A DNA stretch of 50,098 nucleotides from Mycobacterium interjectum (GTDB taxonomy: Bacteria; Actinomycetota; Actinomycetes; Mycobacteriales; Mycobacteriaceae). A program made the translations under genes and the position numbers. Each line of letters begins with the position of its first letter. Position 1 is the first letter of the stretch. The DNA lies in the NCBI GenBank assembly GCA_002102225.1, contig LQPB01000055.1, positions 1 to 50,098 of the forward strand, in the 5' to 3' direction. This document shows, in pieces, positions 41,347-50,098 of this stretch. The notes beneath the pieces are model-generated. The model was given only the letters and a program-made list of their open reading frames with translations, made no database searches and had not been told where the DNA came from.

Positions 41347-42182
41347 CGCCCACCTCCGATGATCCGCTGCAAGCCATTCGCGACCCTCGACATAGCATTC
41401 CTTTATCTAGTAGAGGTGGCTGCGTTCAATCAGTCCGCGGACCAACTCCTCGATGATGCAGTCGTCCGGGACCGTCGGCCAACACAACCTGCAGGTCTCG
41501 TGGCGGAAGAACTGCCGTTGGGCGCACGGAGCGCCCCTTCCAACAGCGTGACCGGTTCGAAGCACGAGACCTCGTGACAACGATATCTTTGAATCCCGCT
41601 TCGGCGTCGGGCTGCGCCGTGCGCACCGACTCAATGTCGAATCCTTCTGATCGGCTTGTGGTGGCATAGATGAAATGGGCGACTATCGAGACCGTGAGCC
41701 GAGTGGAGCGAGTGGCCTCGCTCCGTTGTGTCGAGCTGGCCATCCCATGCTTTCGCCAGCGGCGATCACCAAGGGGATCGACAACGACGGCGGTCGCGCT
41801 GGCTCCATAGGTCGTGAGCCTAGTGGTTAGGCATGCGTAACGTTGGCCGGTGCAGGGGCCAACGTTCGAAGCATTTCAATCCGAAAATAACTGCGGCTCC
41901 AGACAAATCGCCTTCATCAGCCAATTTCGGCGGAGGTCTCTATGCGTATCGCAACTAAATCGTCACTCGGCAGTGCCGCGGGCGACGACCTGGTCGGCGA
42001 GGCGGCAGCGACCCGAGGCCGAGCGCGAGCAGACGACCTCACGCACATTGCGTGATCGGAACGCATGCTCGATGTGGTCGGCTCCAGGCACGTGCTTGGC
42101 GATTCGTTCCGTTGCGGATCGTCGCTCGACCCCCCACCACCCGCTCCTATCTGGTTGTCCATGGGCTTGGCGGGCTCACACC
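41347..42182. other. Decayed region right of the IS21 insertion
   Basis: 835 bp without an intact gene. The minus-strand stretch about 41570-41745 (LTVSIVAHFIYATTSRSEGF, then DIESVRTAQPDAEAGFKD) looks like the C-terminal part of a former protein and has a weak counterpart at about 44340-44530, upstream of the second MarR copy (EEFDVDSVWTTRPTV). Confidence 0.4.
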
Positions 42183-42764
42183 CTAGAGCGGCTTGGACCG
42201 GTCCATTACCTGGGAGTTGTTCAGGGGCTGATTGATTCGTCGACAGGTGTCACCCATGGCGATCATCTGTTGCCGCGTCATTTGGTTTAGGTAGTGTTCG
42301 CGAATGTGCCCCGCGTAGGTTTTCGTGGCGGGTTGAAGCCGCAATCGGCCCTCGCGCGTGATGGTGGCAATAACTCCTCGCTTGTCTCTGGTGCTGCGAC
42401 TGCGACGAACGAGACCCTCTGTTTCCATGCGGCGGATCTGCTGTGTCATTCGACTGGGCCCAACCGCCAAAGCTTCTGCAAGGTCACCCATCCGAGCTGA
42501 GCCGCCATTCGAGCGGGCAAGCATATCCAGCACCAGAAAGTCAAACAGCCCGAGCCGGTGCACCTTCATGAGTTGTCGGTCCAAAGTCTCGAGCAGGAGC
42601 GCCGACGATTCCAGAAACGCTTGCCAGCATCGCTGCTCCGTATCATCGAGTCCTGGAAGGCAATTGATCGGCGGTTCTGGACCCGTCTCTTCCACGGCGG
42701 GGGACGGTATCCAACAAGAGCCTCGCGTAGGCGATGAAACGGCGTCAGCTCCAACGATTGTCAT
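42183..42764 (-). CDS. MarR-family regulator, copy 1
   Basis: A 193-residue MarR protein. After a Pro-rich 40-residue leader comes LPGLDDTEQRCWQAFLESSA, the dimer helices, and the winged helix GGSARMGDLAEALAVGPSRM with TQQIRRMETEGLVRRS and the wing GVIATITREGRL. It is highly similar to copy 2 at 44837-45421 over its whole length, including the C-terminal NNSQVMDRSKP. A GAACGCGTTC palindrome lies 143 bp upstream of ATG 42764, conserved with copy 2, and is a likely self-binding site. Target genes unknown. Confidence 0.88.
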   Translation of the reverse strand: MTIVGADAVSSPTRGSCWIPSPAVEETGPEPPINCLPGLDDTEQRCWQAFLESSALLLETLDRQLMKVHRLGLFDFLVLDMLARSNGGSARMGDLAEALAVGPSRMTQQIRRMETEGLVRRSRSTRDKRGVIATITREGRLRLQPATKTYAGHIREHYLNQMTRQQMIAMGDTCRRINQPLNNSQVMDRSKPL

Positions 42765-42906
42765 GGATCCACCAGACGAGAACGACTGCCGGCAACTCCG
42801 GAGGAGGCATTTTTACGCTGTTCATAGCCCTCCCGACCCCGCCCCAGAAAACTGTCAATTTGAAGCATCTGGTTCAAGGTGAAAATTACTTGTTGGTAGC
42901 TTTCTA

Positions 42907-42916
42907 GAACGCGTTC
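42907..42916. promoter_or_regulatory. Palindrome GAACGCGTTC upstream of MarR copy 1
   Basis: A 10-bp perfect palindrome, followed by CACACGG, that is kept in the otherwise diverged upstream DNA of copy 2 (45563-45574). Probable MarR operator. Confidence 0.55.
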
Positions 42917-43040
42917 CACACGGCACCCCGTGTAGCCATCATCTAAACCATTTCAGGATAACTCGCTGTTCAACGGCAGTACAGAGGTAATTCTAAAATT
43001 AGCTCAATGCGCCAATGGTGCAACAAGCTCTAGCCGGTTC

Positions 43041-44836
43041 TGATCAACGCGCGGCCTGAGAACTTCTGTAGCGGTCTAATGTGTGAGACTTAGCTGCCTA
43101 AGACCTACCGCGACGCGTTCGGATTCTTCCGCAAACCGACAAAGTAGGCGCTCGGTATCCAAGGACGGGGCCTGGGGTCTCTAGGAGGGGACAATTATCA
43201 GCGCCCAGCGGGCAACGCCGAGCCGGCTACCGCATTCAAATTTCCACTGGCGAAAGAGGTTTCGCCTTGGCAATGACCCCAAGAGGTGTCCGTTAGCCGG
43301 CGGGCCGCTCTTGAGCATCTCATTTGATTGATGTTCCGATCGCCCAGCACGCACCAGACCGCAAGCCGTCCAATATAATTCCCAGCGACCGACCACGCCG
43401 CCAGGCTCGGAACTCCGAAAAATGAAAGTCCTTCGTCCGGCTCAATTTTGTGCCGTTCATCCCAATCGGTACGATCGCGATCGATTCGCTACGACAAAAT
43501 CCGCTGCGGCGCAACGTAAACGCTGTACAATTGATGATGTTCGCCAAAGCGGGACTCGCCGTGGCGGATTTAGTCGCAGTGCTTTGCGCGACCGATATGA
43601 GATAGCCTCTTGAGCCCAGCATTGGCCGCTGCCAGGGGACGCAGAAGCGCCGATATCTTAGTTAGCTGGCCGAAACACGAGAGGCGTCGCTCGTAATCGG
43701 TGGAGGTATGCTACAAGCCAAAGATCGCTTGCTCCCAGCATTTGCTACCTCCCTGCAGCCGCACCTACCCGCGCCGACTGCGAACCGCCGCCGCGACCTG
43801 ACGCGATGATGCGGGCCTACTGTGTGTCGAAGCTAACCCCTACCGGTTGGCCCGGGCGCATGGATCTCATTTTTCATGGCCGGTTCGTCGTCCGCAGCCG
43901 AAACGGCGAGCAATGGAAACGCGTGAAAGCTGGCATCCCGCAGGGGTTCTTGGCCCGTCTGTCCCGTCGTCCGTAAGACCAAGGGTGGCTCATAGCGCTC
44001 ACAGGTTAGCGAACGAATCAACCGGATACTCGGCCCATCACGATGTCCGGGAATGCATTGCCGTTGGTCGGCCACCGCGGTGGTGCTGGATAGCCCGCAA
44101 TCGTTAGTCGACGTCTGCCCCCGATTACCGGCAGCAATCGGTCGTGATTTCCAGCATGGGATTTCCTTCGCACTGGCACGGCTGCATTCAATCGGTTGGT
44201 CGACGAACTCGTCGATGGCGCACGCATCAGTACCTCGTCACACTCACGGTGCACACGAACAAGATCAACCCGAAGACCACGCCACCCACCACATCGGCAA
44301 GCTCAATGAAGAAGAGCTACCCCGTGCTCATCACGCCCAGAGACGGTCAACAGTCGGCCGCGTCGTCCAGACCGAGTCGACATCGAATTCTTCTGACTGT
44401 TGACCCGTGGTGACGATACATGCCAACTGGTCGGTCATGCAGATCCTGGCCTGGCCAACGCAGGTAATCGACACCGACACTCGGAGCCGGTCGCCTCCCA
44501 CATCCGACGACGGTGACTCCCATGAGATCGACAACAGCGTTCACCCCATTGCGCGCATAACCGCCGAGACTAGTGGCTGAGCGTACGTACCGCCGGTCGA
44601 TTTGGCCAGCAATTCCGGAGCGCTTCAATATGAAAATATCTGTGGCCGTAAGTAACTCGAATCGCGTAGGCCATTCTCGTCAAGCTGCTGAGCGTCCTGT
44701 GAAATTGGCGAATGCCGGCGCGGCTAGCTCTGGATAACAGCCAGTCTCGCGGGCGGGTCAGCCCCTTAAATCTGCCACAGACGCATCCCAGAATGGGGAT
44801 TTCATCGACCGGCGCGCTGTGTCGATGCATCGCCGC
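43041..44836. other. 1.8 kb without recognisable gene
   Basis: No frame on either strand shows a domain or a ribosome site. Relics of the region downstream of MarR copy 2 lie at about 44340-44530. Likely a gene graveyard between the two duplication arms. Confidence 0.4.
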
Positions 44837-45421
44837 CTAGAAAGGCTTAAACCTGTCCATCACCTGAGAGTCGTTCAGGGGGTGGTTGATTCGCCGGCAG
44901 CTGTCACCCATAGCAATCATCTTCTGGCGTGACATCTGATCAAGGTAATGCGCGCGAATATGTCTCGCATAGGTTCTGGTCGCGGGCTGGAGTCGCGCAC
45001 GGCCCTCACGGGTGATCGTTGCGATCACTCCGCGCTTGTCTTTGGTGCTGCGGCTGCGATGGACGAGACCCTCCGATTCCAGGCGGCGAACCTGCTGGGT
45101 CATCCGGCTGGGCCCGACCGCAAGAGCCTCCGCCAAATCGCCCATCCGAGCCGAACCGCTGCCGTTCGCCCGGGCGAGCATCGAGAGCACCAGGAAGTCG
45201 AACAGCCTGAGCTTGTGAAGCTTTACAAGTACCCGGTCAAGCGTCTCCAGCAGGAGCGCCGACGATTCCAGGAACGCCTGCCAGCACCGCTGCTCCGTAT
45301 CGTCGAGTCCCGGCAAACATATTGATGGCGGCCCAGAACCCGTTTCTTCCCCGGCGGGCGACGGTATCCAACAAGATAGCCGCGCTGTAGATGAAACGAC
45401 CTCCGCTTCAACGATTGTCAT
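44837..45421 (-). CDS. MarR-family regulator, copy 2
   Basis: A 194-residue MarR protein from ATG 45421 (MTIVEAEVVSSTARLSCWIP). It shares layout and most residues with copy 1: LPGLDDTEQRCWQAFLESSA, ARMGDLAEALAVGPSRMTQQ, and GVIATITREGRARLQPATRT. Differences are spread through the gene, so both copies have been kept as proteins since duplication. The in-frame start at 45475 is less likely because copy 1 starts at the same MTIV. Confidence 0.88.
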   Translation of the reverse strand: MTIVEAEVVSSTARLSCWIPSPAGEETGSGPPSICLPGLDDTEQRCWQAFLESSALLLETLDRVLVKLHKLRLFDFLVLSMLARANGSGSARMGDLAEALAVGPSRMTQQVRRLESEGLVHRSRSTKDKRGVIATITREGRARLQPATRTYARHIRAHYLDQMSRQKMIAMGDSCRRINHPLNDSQVMDRFKPF

Positions 45422-45562
45422 GGATCCACCGTTGGCGGGCGAACGCCAGCAACTGAAGAGGGCGCAATTTCGCACTGTTCATAGGACTCCCCGACCCTGT
45501 CCAGAAAACTGTCAGTTTGAAGTATCTGGTTCATGGCGATAATTACTTGATCGTTAGTTTTT

Positions 45563-45574
45563 GGAACGCGTTCC
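45563..45574. promoter_or_regulatory. Palindrome GGAACGCGTTCC upstream of MarR copy 2
   Basis: A 12-bp perfect palindrome 141 bp upstream of ATG 45421, same spacing as in copy 1. Probable MarR operator. Confidence 0.55.
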
Positions 45575-45690
45575 ACACGCTCTGCGTATAGCCACGTTCT
45601 GGTGCCTCCCAGCATAACCCCCTGATCACATGTAGTACAGGGGGTGTTCTAAAATTTGCTGGCCCCGGCGGTGGTGCAACACGATCTAGT

Positions 45691-47027
45691 GCGTTGTTTA
45701 CGTTGCTTGAGTTCGTAGCTTTCGTCGCAACTGTAATTCGAGGGATTTAGCTAGCGCATGGATACAACCCGCCACCCTGGGACTGCTCATTCGAACAGGG
45801 CCCGCAAATATGACCGTCCCTGCGGATCGGTTTCATGGGACTTGCGGAGGCAATGCTCAGCTCCGCGGACCAGACGCGCTCAACCACCCTTGTCGGCAAA
45901 ATAACTGTGGGGTAAGACGTTTCGCTCAGCCGATAGTATGGCGGCGTATGCCGACCAACAGAAGCACTATTAAACATCTGCGGAACACTGCCGTTTTCAC
46001 CCTCACGCGGATTGCATTGCAGTACTTCGTCTCTGACCTGAACTCAGCCCTGTCGATCGCCGCGCCAGTTGAGAGCTCACACGCGCCTACGCGCGACAGC
46101 AAGTCAAGGAATTCCTTTCAGCTCCGCCGATTTGGGTCGTCGAGCCCAAACGATCAACATCATAGGCACGTTTATAGCGGAGTGAAATCTGTTCTGACAC
46201 TGGCAAACAGCGTCATCCACCGATGGTCCGCGGCCAAACCCTCACTGGCCCTGGGTGTTTAAGGCTTTGCGTTGTTCGACCTCGCGGCACGCAACCGACG
46301 TTGACAGCACCAATCGCTGCGACGTCCGGCAGAGCATGCAGATTTTCGTTAGCTCGCAGAACGGCCAAGGTTGACGGTGGCGGCCCTTGCCGCGGCAAGC
46401 CGAACAAATGCTCACACGCTGTTTCAACATTTGCTGGCACCCTGCAGGGTGCCGCCGCGGGACCGATCGCGAACCGACTCAACCCTCGCGTAGCGCCAAC
46501 CGTGCCCAATGGACAGCAGGAGTTAACGGGTGTCAAGCCAATGTACTTCGAGCGGTTGACCGGGGGTCGTCATCGCCCGAGCCCAGTAGAGCCGCCGATG
46601 GTTCGCCTGTCGGTACCCTGGCGGGCGGCATTCGCCAAGCGTTCGGCATCGGGGAATATGCGGTGGACAAGCGTCGCGGCAATGCCATCGCTCTCGCCGT
46701 CAATCTGCAAGCCTATGTGCAAGTTTAGACAATGCTGAGCATCAGCTGTGTCTGACCATCGTTTGTTGACCTACTAGTTGGTTGAAATGCAAAAACGAGC
46801 GACGCCAATCCGCCTTCGCTTACACCTCTTGGTGAAACCTGGCGCACACCGCGCAACAGCTGGGGTAGCGGCCAGCGACAGCGGCTCTTCGTGAAAGGCG
46901 TTGAGCCGCATCGTCGCTGATCGCGATGTGGCTGCCGCCGCCGAATCGCTTAGGGGTCAGCTATCTGGTAAGTTTGGACGGCGGAATGTTCGCTCAGCCC
47001 TCAGGGGCGGTGCTTCCGCGTAACCGG
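45691..47027. other. 1.3 kb without recognisable gene
   Basis: Only short frames. The plus-strand end at about 46640-46728 (QAFGIGEYAVDKRRGNAIAL, stop at 46726-46728) has protein-like composition and may be the tail of a lost gene, but no family is evident. Confidence 0.35.
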
Positions 47028-48053
47028 TCAGACGACGATATCTGGGCCCGCCGCTGGGAGTGGCGGGGCCTGGACGGTATTGCGGAGCCGTGGTGTCGGC
47101 GGCCAGGTCGACGGTACAGATAGGCCGCCCAATGACATCGCCTGGGCCATGTGCACCGCGACGGGTGATTCCCACGAGTGTTGCTGGCCGGCTACCACGC
47201 GAGTCGTCAGTTGTGCGGCACGTCGCTTTAGCGGACCGCAACGGTTGATCGGCGCACCGCGAGTATCGCTCAGCGCTGTAGCGTCCGCCTCGCAGATCTG
47301 AGACGCCTGCGCCAGTGTGCTGATCGGGTACATCGCTAAACGCTCCGCCGCGCTGGCGGTGCTGACCGCACCGGCGTGCTTGCTGTCTGGCCCAGTGCCC
47401 CATGAGACTGACCGGCTACGGTTTCCCAGTAGGGCGCCTGACGTGGTGAGCGAACTCAGTGCCCAGCGCATCTCGCTGCTTGAATCGGTAGGCGGCGACA
47501 GACGGCTTCCTGCAGCCGTCGCGGCCGTGGAATCCGTCGCGGCTGTCGCCTTGCCGTATGCCGACATTCTGACCACAGCGCGCCAGGCCGCCACGTACCC
47601 GTTCATCGTGGCTGCGCCCTGGGCCCACATCTCGAGGTAATGCGCCTCCGTTGCCGCCACGGCCGGCGAATCCTGGCCTAACAGATTCGTTGTCGCCAAT
47701 TTCCTGAACCATGTACGATTGGCTTCAATCACCGGCGGTGGGACCGTCATTGCAAACGCCGACTCCAGTGCATCCGCTGCGGCCGCAGCCTTAGCAGCCA
47801 CGTCTGCAACCTGCGCAGCAGCCGCGTTGAGCCACGACGCATATTGCGTCACGGCACCAGCGATCTCGAGCACCGACGGCCCCGGCCAATTAGCGATCAA
47901 TGCAGAGATTGCCGGCAGAAGCGAATCAGCTGTCGAACACAAACCCGCCGCCAAGCTATCCCACGCGGACGCGGCGAGACTCAGCTGCCCCGAGCCGCGG
48001 GCGCTGTAGACCAGCTCCGTGTTGAACTCCGGGGGAAACAACGAGAAGCTCAC
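47028..48053 (-). CDS. PPE-SVP family protein (orphan)
   Basis: A 341-residue PPE protein: SFSLFPPEFNTELVYSARGS, the WxG-type NWPGP loop, FAMTVPPPVIEANRTWFRKL and the SVP-type GGLSVPSTW near residue 317. It starts at GTG 48053. The C-terminal domain is short and rich in Ser/Thr/Arg, less conserved than in the 22584 PPE. No PE gene precedes it, so it would need a partner from elsewhere. It is related to the next PPE gene, probably by tandem duplication. Confidence 0.9.
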   Translation of the reverse strand: MSFSLFPPEFNTELVYSARGSGQLSLAASAWDSLAAGLCSTADSLLPAISALIANWPGPSVLEIAGAVTQYASWLNAAAAQVADVAAKAAAAADALESAFAMTVPPPVIEANRTWFRKLATTNLLGQDSPAVAATEAHYLEMWAQGAATMNGYVAAWRAVVRMSAYGKATAATDSTAATAAGSRLSPPTDSSSEMRWALSSLTTSGALLGNRSRSVSWGTGPDSKHAGAVSTASAAERLAMYPISTLAQASQICEADATALSDTRGAPINRCGPLKRRAAQLTTRVVAGQQHSWESPVAVHMAQAMSLGGLSVPSTWPPTPRLRNTVQAPPLPAAGPDIVV

Positions 48054-48839
48054 AGCGCCCGACTTCTAATCAGCCGCGGCCGCGTTCGCGGACTCGGCCA
48101 CTGCTACCAGGACAGCGCGACGAGCGGGCTGCCCAGCTTAGAGCAGCATGCGGTAGCCCCGATCCGTACCGTGCGATCGTCATGTCAGGCGCTCAATTCA
48201 ATCCGATCCCTGTCAACACCTTATAGTCGTTGATACCGGGTCAGCCAGCCTCGGCGGCCTAAGCCAAACCGGCTCGCGGCCACAGCTGTTAGGCAGCTTT
48301 CCCGCTGTGCCGCGACACTGCGGGAAAGCTGCCGGGCACTGCCGCCAGCACCGAGCAAGGTACGCAAACCAGCAGCGCCCCTACGTCACCGGTCGGAGAG
48401 AAGGCTCCACCGGCAACGAAGCTTCTTTCCGCTTCTTGCGCAACGAATCGACGAGCAGGAACACCAGTGTCTCCACTTTGCCTCCACTGATGACTGCAGA
48501 ACATCCATTGGCGCGTGTCGTATGGTACCGAAGGCGCACAAGAAAATTGACTCCCAGATGACCGATGTGATTAAGCGGCCCAGCGGTGTCCACGATCGGC
48601 AAACGCGTGTTGCCTGGATTTGCCATGCTAGAACGAGATCCGCCGTCGAGCAGCGAACTTTGCGGCAAGCGGTTGAGTTTCAAGGTGAAATTACCCTTCA
48701 GTAATCTCAGTATATTCGTGCGGCTGACAGCCTGCGGCACAGAAGGATTCGCGTGGAGCGCCCCGCAAGCCGATTGTGCTGGCGGCAGAGCCCAAGGCCC
48801 CGCAGCCAACTACTCGATCAGCGTTGGTTGGAACGCGTT
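48054..48839. other. Spacer between the two orphan PPE genes
   Basis: 785 bp with no supported gene; it contains the 14-bp inverted repeat at 48292-48333. Confidence 0.4.
48292..48333. terminator. 14-bp perfect inverted repeat
   Basis: GGCAGCTTTCCCGC (48292-48305), a 14-base loop, and its exact complement (48320-48333). It lies downstream of the 48840-49886 PPE gene on the minus strand and upstream of the other; it could end the transcript of the former. Confidence 0.5.
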
Positions 48840-49886
48840 TCAGCGCACGGTCGACCTTCCGCGGGCCACAGCGTGCGGCAATCGCGGTGCACTGTGGCCG
48901 AGCTCTGGTGCTGCCGACACCCACGCGGGCGGTATCGACAACGCTCCCAATGTAAGTGCCCGCGCCATCTGCGCCGAAATCTCCGCAACCCACGCCATCG
49001 GCTGGTCGCTCACCCTGTCCGCCCCCAACCCAGCGACGCAATCGAGGCGACCGAAACCGTTGAAGAGCCCGTTGCGTTTGGCGCTCAGCTCCGCAGCGCC
49101 GGTCGGAGACATCTGGGCCGCCTGGACCAGCATGCCGACGGGGTACATCGCCAACCGCTCCGAAGCGCTGGCCGCATCGCTCGGCCGGCCGCCCGGCGAA
49201 CCCGGCGATGGGACGCCCCCAGGGGGCAACTGGCCGACGTTGCCGGGCAACCATCCCTCTGCCATCAGTGAACTTAGAGCCCAACGCGTCTCGGTCACTG
49301 GACTTTTAGTGATCGCCGACAGGCCGTCATGGGCCGCAGTAGCCGTCGGAGTCGTCGAGGCCGGAACCTGCGACGGGGAGTTCGACGATACCGATGCCTT
49401 GACCTCACTGTGGAACGCCGTTACGTACCCGTTCACCGTCACCGCATCCTGGGCCCACATTTCCAGGTAGTGAGCGTCGGTAGCGGCAATTGCCTGAGTG
49501 TTCTGCCCCAGCAGATTGTTCGTTGCCAGCGTCGCGAGCCAGGACCGATTGGCCGCGATCACTAGCGGTGGCACCGCCATGCCGAACACCGTCTTGAAGG
49601 TCTTTTCGGCGGCCTTGGCGTTGGCGCAGGCGCCGGCCGCCTGCACGGCCAACACGGTCATTCGCGACGCGTAATGCGCTGCTGCACCTGCCATCCAAAT
49701 CCCCGCCGGACCGGGCCAGTTTGTCATCAGTCCCGCGAACGTCGCCTTGAACGAAACCGCTATCGAATGGAATCCCTTTGCAAAGCACTCCCACTCTGAC
49801 GCTGCGATACCCAGCTTTTCCCAGCCAGGAGCGCTATAAATCAGCGCGGAATTGACTTCTGGCGGAAGAACCGACAAGTTCACCAT
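48840..49886 (-). CDS. PPE-SVP family protein (orphan, divergent)
   Basis: A 348-residue PPE protein: NLSVLPPEVNSALIYSAPGW, the NWPGPAG loop, FGMAVPPLVIAANRSWLATL and the SVP-type GALSIPPAW near residue 315. Both ATG 49886 and the next GTG are possible starts. Compared with the paralogue at 47028 it shares NLLGQ, AHYLEMWAQ and AMYPVGMLVQAAQ. No PE partner. Its upstream region ends at the IS21-type end at 50022, so the promoter may have been altered. Confidence 0.88.
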   Translation of the reverse strand: MVNLSVLPPEVNSALIYSAPGWEKLGIAASEWECFAKGFHSIAVSFKATFAGLMTNWPGPAGIWMAGAAAHYASRMTVLAVQAAGACANAKAAEKTFKTVFGMAVPPLVIAANRSWLATLATNNLLGQNTQAIAATDAHYLEMWAQDAVTVNGYVTAFHSEVKASVSSNSPSQVPASTTPTATAAHDGLSAITKSPVTETRWALSSLMAEGWLPGNVGQLPPGGVPSPGSPGGRPSDAASASERLAMYPVGMLVQAAQMSPTGAAELSAKRNGLFNGFGRLDCVAGLGADRVSDQPMAWVAEISAQMARALTLGALSIPPAWVSAAPELGHSAPRLPHAVARGRSTVR

Positions 49887-50021
49887 TGCAGTGCTGCCAC
49901 GCCGGCCGACTGAGGCGGTGCATCCAAGAGCACGTCCGCGCCAGGCCCACTTCGACCGGGTTGTAGCACCTGCGCCGCCGCCACGTGGTGGGCCGCGATC
50001 GAAAAGCAGATGCTGGACAAG

Positions 50022-50098
50022 TGTCGCCTGCCAGGGTGATGGGACCTCTGGTTTGCCATGAGCATGGGACCGGGTTGTTCCGGTTGTAGGCCGTGTGT
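50022..50098 (-). mobile_element. IS21-type element, 3' end (partial, inverted copy)
   Basis: An exact reverse complement of 215-291. The element continues beyond the window, with its end at 50022 facing the PPE gene. Identity over 77 bp shows the two copies are the same recent IS. Confidence 0.75.

Larger units (their letters stand above)
42183..43040. repeat. Segmental duplication, copy 1 (MarR gene plus promoter)
   Basis: The MarR gene and about 270 bp upstream match 44837-45690, including AGAAAACTGTCA, the palindrome region ACGCGTTCCACACG, and GGTGCAACA further up. Decayed similarity may extend downstream into 41570-41745 versus 44340-44530. Confidence 0.7.
44837..45690. repeat. Segmental duplication, copy 2 (MarR gene plus promoter)
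   Basis: Counterpart of 42183-43040; see that entry. The two arms are direct repeats about 2.65 kb apart and could recombine to delete the DNA between them. Confidence 0.7.

Overview
The window looks like accessory chromosome of a slow-growing, pathogen-type Mycobacterium. It has high GC content, many GTG/TTG starts, a PE-PPE pair and two orphan PPE genes of the SVP type, a PGRS-repeat protein, a FurA-type regulator, an IdeR-like iron box, Mce-associated membrane proteins, a LytR-CpsA-Psr protein and a membrane-anchored cyclophilin. Much of the DNA is decayed (remnants of vapC, a sulfotransferase, a HxlR regulator and istB) and crowded with mobile elements, as in a host-adapting genome or a genomic island.

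Layout. 1-291 is the 3' end of an IS21-type element; its last 77 bp recur inverted at 50022-50098, so two copies of one IS bracket the window. This IS truncates a subtilase gene that is coupled to an AAA ATPase gene (an IetAS-like defence pair, 224-2673). Two TetR regulators follow (2850-4268), one with a Phd-like antitoxin tail. Next come an LCP cell-wall ligase (5146-6690), a small unknown gene and an AbrB-type gene, then two SDRs around a 6PGDH-like dehydrogenase (7517-10031) and a MNT/HEPN toxin-antitoxin pair with three 20-bp iterons (10083-11205).

11504-14922 is a complete transposon that I delimit from sequence: 19-bp perfect terminal inverted repeats and an 8-bp target duplication (CGCAATGA). 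It carries an IS1-family transposase plus cargo: a NYN-domain ribonuclease with an attenuator-like leader, a coiled-coil/winged-helix protein, a cluster of perfect hairpins with a 29-codon ORF, a tRNA-like sequence and a HicB-like protein. This is the best candidate for an undescribed system in the window.

15132-35424 holds exported and envelope genes: a secreted protein, FurA, an exported protein behind an IdeR box, a membrane protein with a duplicated domain, the cyclophilin, MarR, PE-PPE, two sulfotransferases and debris, a second exported paralogue, the PGRS protein, and an operon of two Mce-associated proteins with a lipoprotein.

35454-41346 is a nested insertion. A HxlR-type gene is split by an IS21 element (35715-41130, 6-bp duplication CACGCT). 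The istB gene of that IS is itself split, exactly at its Walker A codons, by a 2.85-kb large-serine-recombinase element (36208-39058). 41347-46740 is mostly decayed and contains a segmental duplication with two MarR paralogues, each behind the same GAACGCGTTC palindrome. Two orphan PPE genes (47028-49886) close the window.
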